Source: Turicimonas muris | Lineage (GTDB): Bacteria > Pseudomonadota > Gammaproteobacteria > Burkholderiales > Burkholderiaceae_F | NCBI RefSeq assembly: GCF_002221595.1 | Contig: NZ_NHMP01000002.1 | Span: 372,001-436,000, forward strand | Direction: 5' to 3' | DNA: 64,000 nucleotides | In this document: piece after piece, positions 34,925-43,692 of the stretch | Layout of the letters: the number at the start of each line of letters is the position of its first letter | How positions within the stretch are numbered: position 1 is the first letter of the stretch | The notes under the pieces: model-generated | What the model was told of the DNA's origin: nothing | What the model saw: only the letters and a program-made list of their open reading frames with translations | Databases searched by the model: none | Made by a program: the position numbers and the translations under genes

Positions 34925-36697
34925 TTGAAGAGAATCCTCCTTTTGACTGCCTTTTGCTGCACTGCCGTGTTTGCCTCTTCTGAGGATAAGCCTGTAGTTG
35001 TAGCTATCAACTCTGCCGTCAATCCTCTGCTCACAAAAGAATTTGTGTTCCAAACTATTGATACTTTGAAAAAGGCAGTTTCTCCCAGGCCATTGGAAGT
35101 GAAATTTTTGGAGCTTCCTCAATTAGAGCAGGATGTTAAGAGCAGAAAAGCTGATTTATTTCTTGTCACCAGCAACTTCATTAAAAAGTTTCAAACAGAA
35201 GGAGCTAAAGATTTAACTGTTGCTGCTTCGCCTTTTTCGAAGGACCCCAACAGGAGCGAGGCTTCCTTATTTATCGTAAAGGCCGACAGAGATGATTTAA
35301 AGAAAATTTCAGATCTGAAAGGAGCCCGAGTTTCAGCAGGTCGCCCAACAGCTTTCGGCATGTACATTGCCGGAATGGGAGAGATTGCCAGAGAAGGTTT
35401 TAATCCGAATACTTTCTTCTCCGTCTCTCGTTTCCATGGGTTGGATAGGGACAACATTATTCGAGATGTATTAAACGGAGACTCTGATGTCGGAATACTG
35501 CGAATATGTTATTTGGAAGATGCAATAAACCGCAAGATTTTGAAGGACTCTGACGTTAAGTTCATCAATCTTATTGAGGACGGAAAGCATGTGTGTAAAC
35601 GCTCGACAGCCCTATATCCGAATTGGACCCTTGCTTCGATGCCTTCACTAGACGCAGGTTTGACAAGCAAAATTACGGTTGCTTTAATCAACCAGCCGCG
35701 TACAAAATTAGGAAATTATTGGCAGGTTGGAAGTGATTTCAGCGAGCTCGATAAACTCCAAGAACTTCTTAAAATCGGAACCTATGAGAAGGTCACAAAA
35801 CTTTCAATCAGACGCTTTTTGTTGGATAACGTTCACTACTTCTTTTTTGCATTTTGCATTCTCGGAATGCTCCTTTCCTATTCTTACTTTTTGTCTCGAG
35901 CCGTAGGAAAAAGAACCAGACAATTGAAAGAAGCTTTACTGAGAGAAAAATTTTTAAATCAGGAAACAAAAACGGCACAAGAAAGAATGATGGCTCTGCA
36001 AAGAGCCGGAGTCGTTGGACAGGTTTCCGGGCTGCTGGCTCATGAATTGAATCAACCTCTGGGTTCATTAAATCTTTATGCAAGAAGTTTGATTCGAGCT
36101 GCCGATCTTCAAAAATTAACCAATGAGAAACTCATTGAGGTTCTGGACGAAATTAGAAAAGAGGCGGTTAAGGCCAGCGAAACTGTTCAACGAGTAAGAA
36201 GCTATGCAAAAGGAGAAAAATCAGAGAGAGCGGATATTTTTCTTGCAGAATTTTCTAGACAAGTTTTAAACGACTACTCCAAGCATTCCTCCTCAACAAT
36301 TAAACCAAAGCTTGAAGTCTTTGCAGAGCCTCTTATTAGTGCTAACCGTTTGGAAATCGAACTAGTCCTAATCAACCTGGTAAGAAACGCTCAGCAATCA
36401 CTTAAGACGCTTGATGTTAAGCATCCTTTTATTGAGGTTTCCGTGGGAGAGGAGCAGGGCGATGCCGTTTTAATCGTTCAAGATAACGGTGATATCTCAG
36501 AAGAAAAAATAAAGAATTTATCTGAGCCTATGAGTTCGGCTAAAAAAGAGGGGTTGGGGCTCGGTTTAGCAATCGTGAAAGCCATCGTTGAGAATCATGC
36601 CGGAAGCATAAGCTTTCAAAAATCAGAATTGGGAGGACTAAAGGTAATGGTTAGGATTCCAATTCTCAAGACAGAAAATAAAAATGAAAAAAAATAA
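34925..36697 (+). CDS. Sensor histidine kinase with PhnD-like periplasmic domain (TtrS-like)
   Basis: A 590-residue membrane sensor kinase. A signal-like start (MKRILLLTAFCCTAVFA, from a TTG codon) is followed by a periplasmic phosphonate/tetrathionate-type binding domain (about 22-290, with SDLKGARVSAGRPTAFGMYI and Cys195, Cys224), one membrane helix (about 304-324) and a HisKA domain with the phosphorylated His in LLAHELNQPLGSL (H373). The ATPase domain has LINLVRNAQQSLK (N488) and GLGLGLAIVKAIVENHAGS. Its G1 box reads DNGDIS rather than DxGxG, an oddity that could weaken ATP binding. The layout is that of TtrS. It overlaps the response regulator gene by 14 nt. The ligand is unknown. Confidence 0.88.
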   Translation: MKRILLLTAFCCTAVFASSEDKPVVVAINSAVNPLLTKEFVFQTIDTLKKAVSPRPLEVKFLELPQLEQDVKSRKADLFLVTSNFIKKFQTEGAKDLTVAASPFSKDPNRSEASLFIVKADRDDLKKISDLKGARVSAGRPTAFGMYIAGMGEIAREGFNPNTFFSVSRFHGLDRDNIIRDVLNGDSDVGILRICYLEDAINRKILKDSDVKFINLIEDGKHVCKRSTALYPNWTLASMPSLDAGLTSKITVALINQPRTKLGNYWQVGSDFSELDKLQELLKIGTYEKVTKLSIRRFLLDNVHYFFFAFCILGMLLSYSYFLSRAVGKRTRQLKEALLREKFLNQETKTAQERMMALQRAGVVGQVSGLLAHELNQPLGSLNLYARSLIRAADLQKLTNEKLIEVLDEIRKEAVKASETVQRVRSYAKGEKSERADIFLAEFSRQVLNDYSKHSSSTIKPKLEVFAEPLISANRLEIELVLINLVRNAQQSLKTLDVKHPFIEVSVGEEQGDAVLIVQDNGDISEEKIKNLSEPMSSAKKEGLGLGLAIVKAIVENHAGSISFQKSELGGLKVMVRIPILKTENKNEKK

Positions 36698-37304
36698 AGT
36701 TGAACCACTAATTCGAATAGTTGACGATGAAGCATCAATGAGACGTGCTTTAACAATTCTCCTAGAAATGGAAGGTTGGAAGGTGACGTGTTACAGCTCA
36801 GCCAAGGAATTTTTAGCCGAAGATGCACCTTCAGTTCCCGGGTGCGTTATTTTAGATGTTAGCATGCCGGAAATGACCGGATTGCAGCTGCATTCACTTT
36901 TAGTCGAAAGAGAGTATGAGTGCCCGATCATTTTCTTAACCGGCCATGGAGACATCGAAATGGCTGTTGACTCGATGAAAAAAGGTGCTGTTGATTTTCT
37001 TCAAAAACCGATCAATGAAGAAAAGCTGCTTTCAGCTATAGCAAAAGCCATTGATTGGGATTTATCACATAGAGGTTGGACGGTTTCTCAAGAAGAGGAA
37101 ATGGCCAGATATGAGTCGTTAAGCAAAAGAGAAAAAGAAGTCATTGGTTTTGTTGCCAAGGGACTGATTAATAAAGAAATTTCCCAGCGTCTTGGGTTAT
37201 CGGAAAGAACTATTGAGGTTCATAGACTTTCTGCGACAAAGAAATTAAAGCTTAATGCACCAGCGGATATTGCGACATTAATTTCCCATCTGGAACAAGT
37301 ATAA
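36684..37304 (+). CDS. LuxR/FixJ-type response regulator, partner of the TtrS-like kinase
   Basis: A 206-residue two-domain regulator. The receiver has the acidic pair IVDDEAS (D14, D15), phosphorylated Asp in VILDVSMPEMTG (D58), Thr in FLTGHGD and Lys in FLQKPIN. The output domain is a LuxR helix-turn-helix, LSKREKEVIGFVAKGLINKE and LSERTIEVHR. It resembles TtrR/FixJ. It is translationally coupled to the kinase gene upstream. The exported flavoprotein gene that converges on it is a plausible target, but that is inferred from position only. Confidence 0.93.
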   Translation: MKKNKVEPLIRIVDDEASMRRALTILLEMEGWKVTCYSSAKEFLAEDAPSVPGCVILDVSMPEMTGLQLHSLLVEREYECPIIFLTGHGDIEMAVDSMKKGAVDFLQKPINEEKLLSAIAKAIDWDLSHRGWTVSQEEEMARYESLSKREKEVIGFVAKGLINKEISQRLGLSERTIEVHRLSATKKLKLNAPADIATLISHLEQV

Positions 37305-37328
37305 AAAAGCTCCGGATTTCTCCGGAGC
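37303..37328 (-). terminator. Terminator of the FAD-only flavoprotein gene
   Basis: GCTCCGGA/TCCGGAGC with a 4-nt loop, followed on the minus strand by TTTTTT. It also overlaps the response regulator's stop codon and may terminate that transcript weakly. Confidence 0.8.
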
Positions 37329-37362
37329 AAGAGGTAATTAGCTAGTTTATTTTTTTTAGGAG

Positions 37363-38766
37363 TTATTTGATGTAGTCGGCGGCGCTCTTGCCGGCGATGC
37401 GTCCGAAAGTAATGATGTCAGCGACTGCGTTTCCGCCGATTCTGTTGCCGCCGTGGACTCCGCCTGTGACTTCACCGGCAGCGAACAATCCGGGAACCGG
37501 TTTAGCGGTAACGCCAATGACTTCGGCATTCTTGTTAATTCTCAAGCCACCCATGGTGTGGTGAATAGCCGGAGTGATCTGAATGGCATACATCGGAAAT
37601 ACGTTGTTAGGCGTAATCATTTCCGGACGTCCGAAAGCTTCATCTTTCTTAGTCTCAAAAGCCTTAGCATATTGTTCCATTGTGGCCTTTAAGTTGGCAG
37701 CCGGAACACCAATGCCTTTTGCTAATTCTTCGACATTGTTTCCCTTTACAGCCAGTCCTTGCTGAATGTATCCTTGAGCAAGCTTGTTTTTCTGTACTAG
37801 AGCGTTATCAATCAAGATCCAGGCTTTGCCGGTCGGTTGAGCTAAAACGCCGGCTGCAACGATATCTCTCGGCAGAAGTTCATTGATGAAACGTTTACCA
37901 TCCTGATTTACCAAGTAAGCACCGCGGCCGCGCATAGATTCAGAAATCAAAATTCCTTTAACCGGAACCACTGTCGGATGAGCTTGGATTTCGCGCATAT
38001 CAACCAGTGTAGCTCCAGCCCTAAGGCCTAAATCGATGCCTTCACCTAAAGCTCCCGGGTGGTTAGTGGTTGCAAACCCTTTGTATTCCGGTCTAAGAGA
38101 CTCAATCATCTTGGCGTTAGCACCGAAACCCCCGGTTGCCAAAACAACGGCTTTAGAGTCGATGGTGTATTCCTTTTTATCTTTGCCGATAACTTTAACG
38201 CCGGCAACTTTACCGTCTTTGACGATGACTTCCGTTACTTTATTAGAAGGACGAATTTCGATTCCCGGAATGCTCTTGGCTGTCTTGTAGAAGAGTTTCA
38301 TGATGTGAGCGCCGACAGCAGAACCATCACAAGGACCATGACCGCGGGCTACGGATTGACCGCCGCCTCTGCCCATTCTATGACAGAAATCTGCACCGAG
38401 AGAGAGCATCCAAGCTTCTGCTTCTTTAGCATTTTCTCCGAGAGCCAAAGTCAATTCCGGATTGTTGAGGTAATGTCCGCCTTTTTGAGCGTCCAATGAC
38501 ATAGTCATAGCGCTGTCATGAGTGATGCCGTTTTCAAGCTGCTGAAGTGTTCTTGCAGCATTCATGCCTCCTTCTGCACGATTGGTGTTGCCGCCGATAA
38601 TTGGCATTTTTTCAAGCATAATGACTTTCTTGCCTGCTTGGGCTGCTGTAAGAGCAGCAGACATTCCGGCGCCGCCCGAACCGACAACAACCAAGTCAGT
38701 TTCTTCGGCAAATGCAAAAGAGCTAAATGCAATTGTGCACAGGGAAGCGATTAAAAGACGTTTCAT
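37363..38766 (-). CDS. Exported FAD-dependent fumarate-reductase-like flavoprotein without heme or FMN domain
   Basis: A 467-residue precursor with signal peptide MKRLLIASLCTIAFSSFAFA; the start at 38766 is fixed by AAGGAG before it. The mature part is the FAD-binding flavocytochrome c fold only: LVVVGSGGAGMSAALTAAQA, MLEKMPIIGGNTNRAEGGMN, then IQAHPT (His-Pro-Thr), SMRGRGAYLVNQDGKRFINE and GVHGGNRIGGNAVADIITFG. The HPT and NRxGGN motifs that bind a dicarboxylate or acrylate in fumarate and acrylate reductases are intact, unlike in the flavoprotein at 6151-7953. With no cofactor domain of its own, it needs a separate cytochrome or flavin donor that is not encoded next to it. Its upstream region has a strong palindrome and an FNR-like site. 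Confidence 0.9.
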   Translation of the reverse strand: MKRLLIASLCTIAFSSFAFAEETDLVVVGSGGAGMSAALTAAQAGKKVIMLEKMPIIGGNTNRAEGGMNAARTLQQLENGITHDSAMTMSLDAQKGGHYLNNPELTLALGENAKEAEAWMLSLGADFCHRMGRGGGQSVARGHGPCDGSAVGAHIMKLFYKTAKSIPGIEIRPSNKVTEVIVKDGKVAGVKVIGKDKKEYTIDSKAVVLATGGFGANAKMIESLRPEYKGFATTNHPGALGEGIDLGLRAGATLVDMREIQAHPTVVPVKGILISESMRGRGAYLVNQDGKRFINELLPRDIVAAGVLAQPTGKAWILIDNALVQKNKLAQGYIQQGLAVKGNNVEELAKGIGVPAANLKATMEQYAKAFETKKDEAFGRPEMITPNNVFPMYAIQITPAIHHTMGGLRINKNAEVIGVTAKPVPGLFAAGEVTGGVHGGNRIGGNAVADIITFGRIAGKSAADYIK

Positions 38767-38821
38767 TATTTTCTCCTTGAAAGATTCATCGTTATCTCGA
38801 TGATTGAATTTTTTCATGGGG

Positions 38822-38850
38822 AGGTACTTAAGTACCTTGATCTAGGTCAA
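38822..38850 (-). promoter_or_regulatory. Palindrome and FNR/ANR-like box upstream of the FAD-only flavoprotein
   Basis: A 16-bp perfect palindrome AGGTACTTAAGTACCT (38822-38837) directly adjoins TTGATCTAGGTCAA (38837-38850), which matches TTGAT-N4-ATCAA at 9 of 10 conserved positions. Both lie 56-84 bp before the start codon. Oxygen-responsive (FNR-type) control plus a second dimeric regulator, perhaps the adjacent LuxR-type regulator, would explain them. Confidence 0.5.
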
Positions 38851-39071
38851 TGAACGTTCAATTATTTTTGTTAGCACAAAATTTAGGCGAGAAAAGGAAG
38901 AAAAAGGGTATGCAGCAGGAAAGGAGAGAGGAGGGCAGTCTGCCGTGGTAGAGGAAATTAAATGAATTGAGCTAACACAAAGCTACGGCAAGAATGACTA
39001 ACTTTTTGAATTTCTGTTAAAAATTCGTGCAGTCAATTAATCAAGCTACCGGTTTTATTGCTGAAGTCTTA
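38851..39071. other. Intergenic region between flavoprotein and por operon end
   Basis: No gene seen. It is part of a 353-bp gap that holds the regulatory sites above and the terminator of the por operon (39072-39099). Confidence 0.5.
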
Positions 39072-39099
39072 AAAAGAAAACGGCCGGCGAAAGCCGGCC
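39072..39099 (-). terminator. Terminator of the acd-por operon
   Basis: GGCCGGC-TTTC-GCCGGCC followed on the minus strand by GTTTTCTTTTT, 21 nt past the stop codon of the last gene. Confidence 0.92.
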
Positions 39100-39119
39100 T
39101 GTTCAGAAATATCTAAGGA

Positions 39120-40748
39120 CTAGATAGATTCTTTTTCCATGTTAATTGCACCGCACGGACATTCTGAAGAACAAATGCCGCAGCCTTTGCAATAGTCATA
39201 GTTGAAGATATAAGGAACGTTGTCATCACCGGTCTTAATAACGGCGTTGTCAGGGCAGACACCGTAGCAGTTATCACACTGCAGACAGTTGCCGCATGAC
39301 ATGCAGCGTCTGGCTTCAAACAAGGCATTCTCTTCAGTCAAGCCATGCTGAACTTCATCGAAGGTGTTTTGACGGCGAACCATGTCAAGCATCGGACGCA
39401 CAGTCTTAGGAGCATCGGAGTAGTACCAAGTGTTGAGCTGGTCGAAAGTAACAATCTGATGTTTCGGAGGAACAACAACTTCTTTGCCGTTCAAGAATGC
39501 ATCAATAGCTCTGGCAGCTTTGTAGCCGTGTCCGATAGCCACGGTAACGTTTCTTTCTCCTGGAACCATATCGCCGCCGGCATAAATGCCTTTAACGCCG
39601 GTAAACATGTTGGAGTCAACAATGACGCTGCCGTTTTCAATCTTCAAGCCTTCTACGGACTTCAGCAATCCTAAGTCAACGTTCTGGCCTAAAGCCAAAA
39701 CTACGGCATCAGCCTTAACGGTTTCAAACTCTCCGGTAGGCTGCGGATGACCGTTTTCATCCAGCTTCATCTTTTCGATCTTGATTTCTTGACCGCTGTC
39801 TACTTCGGAAATAGTAGACAGCCACTTGACGGAAACGCCTTCCTGTAAAGCTTCTTCAACTTCAAAGTCATGGGCTGGCATCTTGTCGCGGGTACGGCGA
39901 TAGATGATGAGAGGTTCAGCACCCAATCTCTTAGCGGAACGAGCTACGTCGATAGCAGTGTTGCCGCCGCCGTAAACAACGACTTTACGGCCGAGCAGAG
40001 GTTCTCCTTCTCCTTCCATGCTTCTCAGAACAGAAACGGCATCAAGCATATGCTTAGCATCTCCGCCCGGGATATAAGCACGTTTGGCAAGGTTAGCACC
40101 AACTCCGAGGAACACGGCATCATAGCCGTTGTTCTTCATTTCGTCGTTTACATCCATGACGGTCGTGTTAAGTTCGAGCTTAACGCCGAGGTCAAGAATT
40201 CTTTGGATTTCTTTATCCAAAACATGTCTTGGAAGACGATATTTAGGAATACCGTATCTCATCATGCCGCCGGCTTGGGGACTGCCTTCCTTAATAGTGA
40301 CGTCATGTCCTTTTAAGGCCAATTGGTAAGCAGCTGAAAGGCTGGCAGGACCGGAACCGACAACCAAAACTTTCTTGCCGGAAAGTTTCTTAGGTTTAAC
40401 AAAAGCGTATCCGTTCTCGATAGCATGGTCGCCAAGGAAGCGTTCAACGGAGTTAATGCCGACGGACTCATCCAAGCATCCTCTGTTGCATGCACCTTCA
40501 CAAGTGTGATAACAAACACGACCCATACAGGCAGGAAGAGGGTTGCGTTTTGTCAAATGACGCCAGGCTTTTTCGTAGTTGCCGCTTTCGGAATAGAAAA
40601 GCCAGCCTTGAATATCTTCGCCTGCAGGACACTGATTGTTGCAAGGAGGAAGCTTATGAACATAAGCCGGGCGCAATGTTCTCCAGCTGCCGGTTCTGTT
40701 TTCCAGAGAGCTTCCGACATCAAGAGTAATAGCAAAAGGTTTTTTCAC
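39120..40748 (-). CDS. GltD-like NAD(P)-oxidoreductase fused to a PorD-type 2[4Fe-4S] ferredoxin domain
   Basis: A 542-residue iron-sulfur flavoprotein. The N-terminal part is like glutamate synthase small subunit: CNNQCPAGEDIQ and CMGRVCYHTCEGACNRGCLD bind clusters, then VLVVGSGPASLSAAYQLALK (FAD) and VVYGGGNTAIDVARSAKRLG (NAD(P)). The last 80 residues hold CMSCGNCLQCDNCYGVCP and CKGCGICSSECPCGA, the two-cluster module that is normally the separate PorD subunit. It follows porB by 16 nt and closes the operon. The fusion suggests that electrons from pyruvate oxidation pass straight to NAD(P)+ without a free ferredoxin. No glutamate synthase large subunit is nearby, so a role in glutamate synthesis is unlikely. 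Confidence 0.88.
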   Translation of the reverse strand: MKKPFAITLDVGSSLENRTGSWRTLRPAYVHKLPPCNNQCPAGEDIQGWLFYSESGNYEKAWRHLTKRNPLPACMGRVCYHTCEGACNRGCLDESVGINSVERFLGDHAIENGYAFVKPKKLSGKKVLVVGSGPASLSAAYQLALKGHDVTIKEGSPQAGGMMRYGIPKYRLPRHVLDKEIQRILDLGVKLELNTTVMDVNDEMKNNGYDAVFLGVGANLAKRAYIPGGDAKHMLDAVSVLRSMEGEGEPLLGRKVVVYGGGNTAIDVARSAKRLGAEPLIIYRRTRDKMPAHDFEVEEALQEGVSVKWLSTISEVDSGQEIKIEKMKLDENGHPQPTGEFETVKADAVVLALGQNVDLGLLKSVEGLKIENGSVIVDSNMFTGVKGIYAGGDMVPGERNVTVAIGHGYKAARAIDAFLNGKEVVVPPKHQIVTFDQLNTWYYSDAPKTVRPMLDMVRRQNTFDEVQHGLTEENALFEARRCMSCGNCLQCDNCYGVCPDNAVIKTGDDNVPYIFNYDYCKGCGICSSECPCGAINMEKESI

Positions 40749-40764
40749 GATTTATCTCTCCTCG

Positions 40765-41826
40765 TTATAGTCTGTCTGCGCGTTCGTCAGCCTGAACTGC
40801 CGGAGGCATTGGTTCGCTTCTTTCATCACCAAGAAGACCGAAGCGGCGAATGTTTCTTTCAGCAATTGCTTTAATTCTGATCAAGGCGCTTTGATCGGCC
40901 TTCGGTCCGAATAAGTGAGCGTAGCGTTTCTGCAGCTTCATGTAGTCTTCGACAGGAGCAAGTTTTCTGATCTTAGTTACGTTAGTGATCTCGCCGTATT
41001 CAGCTTCGAAGACCGGGAACAAGCCGGATTCTTGTGCCAAGCGGGCAAGTTTAACGGTGTCTTTGGAGGCAGCTCCCCAGCCGAGAGGGCATGGTACCAG
41101 TACGTGAATATAGCGGGCACCGTGGAAAGTCATGGCTTTCTTAACTTTTCGTTCCAAGTCGCGTAGGTCTGCGATACTGGCTGTAGCGACGTAAGGAATA
41201 CCGTGAGCCATAGCAATCAGCGGAACTTCTTTCCCTTGACCGAAAGCGTTGCCAGGATGTGAGCCAACGATCTGTGTTGTGGCAGTACGGACAGCCGGAG
41301 GTGTAGCAGAAGACCTCTGAACACCAGTGTTCATATAGCCTTCGTTGTCGTAGCAGACATAAAGGACGTCATCATTTCTTTCGAACATACCTGACAAACA
41401 GCCGAAGCCGATATCGGTAGTACCGCCGTCACCGCCTTGGGCAAGGACACGGACCAAAGGACCGCCGTTCTTTTTTGCTTTAACCCGCATAGCGGCTGCC
41501 ATACCTGTACCGACAGCCGCAGTATTGCCGAAAAGAGAGTGGAACCATGGAAGCTGCCAGCTGGTTTCCGGATAAGGAGTGGAGAACACTTCCAAGCAGC
41601 CTGTAGCGTTAGCGGCAATCAAATTGCCGTCAGTCGCTTTCATGGCAGCGTCAACCGTATAGCGAGCGCCGAGTGCTTCACCGCAGCCCTGACAGGCTCT
41701 GTGGCCGGAGTTCAGGGAGTTGAAGCGTTCGATATTTGCCTGTCCGGATCTTTGAGAAGGATCCAATAAACGGTTACCGACAGTAAAAGTGCCGGTCTGA
41801 TAGAACTTAATTTGATGTTCGCTCAT
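40765..41826 (-). CDS. porB: Pyruvate:ferredoxin oxidoreductase, beta subunit
   Basis: TPP-binding subunit of the four-part 2-oxoacid:ferredoxin oxidoreductase, 353 residues. GHRACQGCGEALGARY provides cluster cysteines, and the TPP site is VLAQGGDGGTTDIGFGCLSG followed by VCYDNEGYMNTGVQRSS. The GTGMAAAMRVKAKKNGG segment is typical of PorB. It is longer than many PorB proteins (about 310). Its start overlaps the porA stop by one base, so they are translationally coupled. Pyruvate is the likeliest substrate because an acetyl-CoA synthetase is in the same operon; other 2-oxoacids are not excluded. Confidence 0.93.
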   Translation of the reverse strand: MSEHQIKFYQTGTFTVGNRLLDPSQRSGQANIERFNSLNSGHRACQGCGEALGARYTVDAAMKATDGNLIAANATGCLEVFSTPYPETSWQLPWFHSLFGNTAAVGTGMAAAMRVKAKKNGGPLVRVLAQGGDGGTTDIGFGCLSGMFERNDDVLYVCYDNEGYMNTGVQRSSATPPAVRTATTQIVGSHPGNAFGQGKEVPLIAMAHGIPYVATASIADLRDLERKVKKAMTFHGARYIHVLVPCPLGWGAASKDTVKLARLAQESGLFPVFEAEYGEITNVTKIRKLAPVEDYMKLQKRYAHLFGPKADQSALIRIKAIAERNIRRFGLLGDERSEPMPPAVQADERADRL

Positions 41827-43079
41827 TAGATGCCTCCTTTATGGATGCTGACGGAGTCACGAACTACTGCTTCAGCAAGAGGTCCTGTGTGACGATCTTC
41901 TTTTTCGCGTTTCAATTGTTTTTCAACGAGTTCTTTATCCAAATCCAAGAAATAAAGTTCCTCAAGTTCGCCGTTCATAGCTTTATTGAAGACATCTTTA
42001 AGACCTTTCTTTGTAATTGGACGGCCGCCTAAGCCGGCAATGACGGAAAAAATGTCTAGGTCCATCTTGCGGGTAGCACGGATAACATCATCAGTGACTA
42101 CACCGCCGATTCCAACCTGCAGTGCACGGTCGATAACGACAACTTTCTTTGCTCCTTTCAGGAGTTCAGCGAGCTGTTTATCCGGGAAGGGACGATAGGA
42201 TTTAATGCCGATTAAGCCAACCTTCTTACCTTCCTTTTCCATTTCATCGATAGTGTCTTTAATCGTACCGATGACGGAGCCTAAGGCCAGAACAATGGTG
42301 TCTGCACCTTCAATCTTGTATGGGCTTAGCAAACCACCGGATTTGCGGCCGAAGGCCTTTTCAAAGTCTTCGGAAGCTTTTTCAATGGCTTGAAGAGCTT
42401 CAATAGTATGGTGATGGAACAAGTAGCGAACTTCGGTAAAGGCTTCAGGACCGACCATCGCTCCGATGGAAACCGGATGATTTACATCGAGCTTCTGTCT
42501 TGGATCGTACGGAGGAAGGTAAGCATCCACCTGCTCTTGTGTAGGAATGTCCATTCTTTCATAAGCATGGGTCAAGACGAAACCGTCCATGCAGACCATG
42601 ATTGGAATGGAAAGTTCTTCGGCAATCTTGAATGCCTGAATGTGCATATCAACGGCTTCTTGATTGTCTTCTGCAAAAATTTGGAGCCAACCGCTGTCTC
42701 GTTGAGATAAAGAGTCAGAGTGGTCATTCCAAATGTTGATAGGTGCGCCGATTGAGCGGGATGCAACGGTCATCACGATTGGAAGTCCCAAACCGGATGC
42801 GTTGTACACAGCTTCTGCCATAAACAGCAGTCCCTGAGACGCAGTAGCGGTGTAAGAACGTGCACCTGCAACGGAAGAACCGATGGCCACACTCATTGCG
42901 GCGAACTCGCTTTCAACGTTGATGAATTCGCAGTCTTCCAACTTACCGCTTCCGGTTAATGCACCAAGGGCTTCGACAATGTGAGTCTGCGGGGAAATAG
43001 GGTAGGCGCAAATAACTTCCGGACGGCAGAGTGCAATTGCCTGAGCGACGCCTTGAGAACCTTGAATTTGCTTAAGCAT
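41826..43079 (-). CDS. porA: Pyruvate:ferredoxin oxidoreductase, alpha subunit
   Basis: A 417-residue PorA subunit. Motifs are GSQGVAQAIALCRPEVICAYPISPQTHIVEAL split as GSQGVAQAIALCRPEVI and YPISPQTHIVE (pyrimidine/CoA side), EFINVESEFAAMSVAIGSSVAG with the conserved Glu, YTATASQGLLFMAEAVYNA, and MVGPEAFTEVRYLFHHH. The C-terminal third is the transketolase-C-like domain with VIDRALQVGIGG. It lies 2 nt after porC and overlaps porB by one base. Confidence 0.94.
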   Translation of the reverse strand: MLKQIQGSQGVAQAIALCRPEVICAYPISPQTHIVEALGALTGSGKLEDCEFINVESEFAAMSVAIGSSVAGARSYTATASQGLLFMAEAVYNASGLGLPIVMTVASRSIGAPINIWNDHSDSLSQRDSGWLQIFAEDNQEAVDMHIQAFKIAEELSIPIMVCMDGFVLTHAYERMDIPTQEQVDAYLPPYDPRQKLDVNHPVSIGAMVGPEAFTEVRYLFHHHTIEALQAIEKASEDFEKAFGRKSGGLLSPYKIEGADTIVLALGSVIGTIKDTIDEMEKEGKKVGLIGIKSYRPFPDKQLAELLKGAKKVVVIDRALQVGIGGVVTDDVIRATRKMDLDIFSVIAGLGGRPITKKGLKDVFNKAMNGELEELYFLDLDKELVEKQLKREKEDRHTGPLAEAVVRDSVSIHKGGI

Positions 43080-43081
43080 TC

Positions 43082-43663
43082 TTAGGCCTCCTTCATCTTC
43101 TTTTTAGCTTCAAGAACAAAGTGATAAGCATCGGCGGCTACAAGACCGTTAGCTTCAGCAACTTTGCCCTTGTATTTAGTTTTGAACGCTTCCTGAATGC
43201 TTTCGAGCTTCAATTTGCCAGTAAGAGCGGCAAACCCAGCAAGCATAGCTGCACCAGGAAGAGGACGTTTGATGTGCTTCATCGCATATTCCGTCGCAGG
43301 AAGAGTAATAAGGTGGCCCTTAGGTAGTTTAGTTGCCAAGTCTTCCAGTCCTAATTCTTCGACAGAATGAGAGCTGTTAATCAAAACATATCCGTTTGGT
43401 GTCAATCCACCGAATACGTTGACGCTTTCGAGAAGGGTACGGTCCTGAATCAAGACTGCATCCGGCTCCATAATCGGTTCTCTTAAGCGGATAGGTTCAT
43501 TGTGAACGCGGGCAAAAGCAACTACCGGTGCACCGGTTCTTTCGCTTCCGAAACTTGGGAACGCTTGTGCATAGTGACCTTCAGTAAATGCTGCAATGGA
43601 GAGCATTTCGGCTGAGGTAACTACACCTTGGCCTCCTCGGCCGTGTAGACGAATCTGAAACAC
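43082..43663 (-). CDS. porC: Pyruvate:ferredoxin oxidoreductase, gamma subunit
   Basis: A 193-residue PorC subunit with RLHGRGGQGVVTSAEMLSIA, then QAFPSFGSERTGAPVVAFAR, both diagnostic of the gamma family that binds coenzyme A in the 2-oxoacid oxidoreductase complex. It starts 29 nt after the acd stop and is followed by porA at 2 nt, so the order is acd-porC-porA-porB-gltD/porD. Confidence 0.94.
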   Translation of the reverse strand: MFQIRLHGRGGQGVVTSAEMLSIAAFTEGHYAQAFPSFGSERTGAPVVAFARVHNEPIRLREPIMEPDAVLIQDRTLLESVNVFGGLTPNGYVLINSSHSVEELGLEDLATKLPKGHLITLPATEYAMKHIKRPLPGAAMLAGFAALTGKLKLESIQEAFKTKYKGKVAEANGLVAADAYHFVLEAKKKMKEA

Positions 43664-43692
43664 TTTAGTTCCTTTATAGTTAGTTATTGGGT

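Noticed and set aside
38059-38499. 146-codon plus-strand frame over the FAD flavoprotein
   Set aside because: Antisense shadow of a gene with complete motifs, a signal peptide and a terminator.
39120-40748. Glutamate synthase small subunit (gltD)
   Set aside because: No gltB nearby, the gene is inside the por operon and it carries a C-terminal PorD-type ferredoxin module.
39870-40874. Two 148-149-codon plus-strand frames over the GltD/PorD fusion
   Set aside because: Antisense to a clearly coding gene; no homologous motifs.
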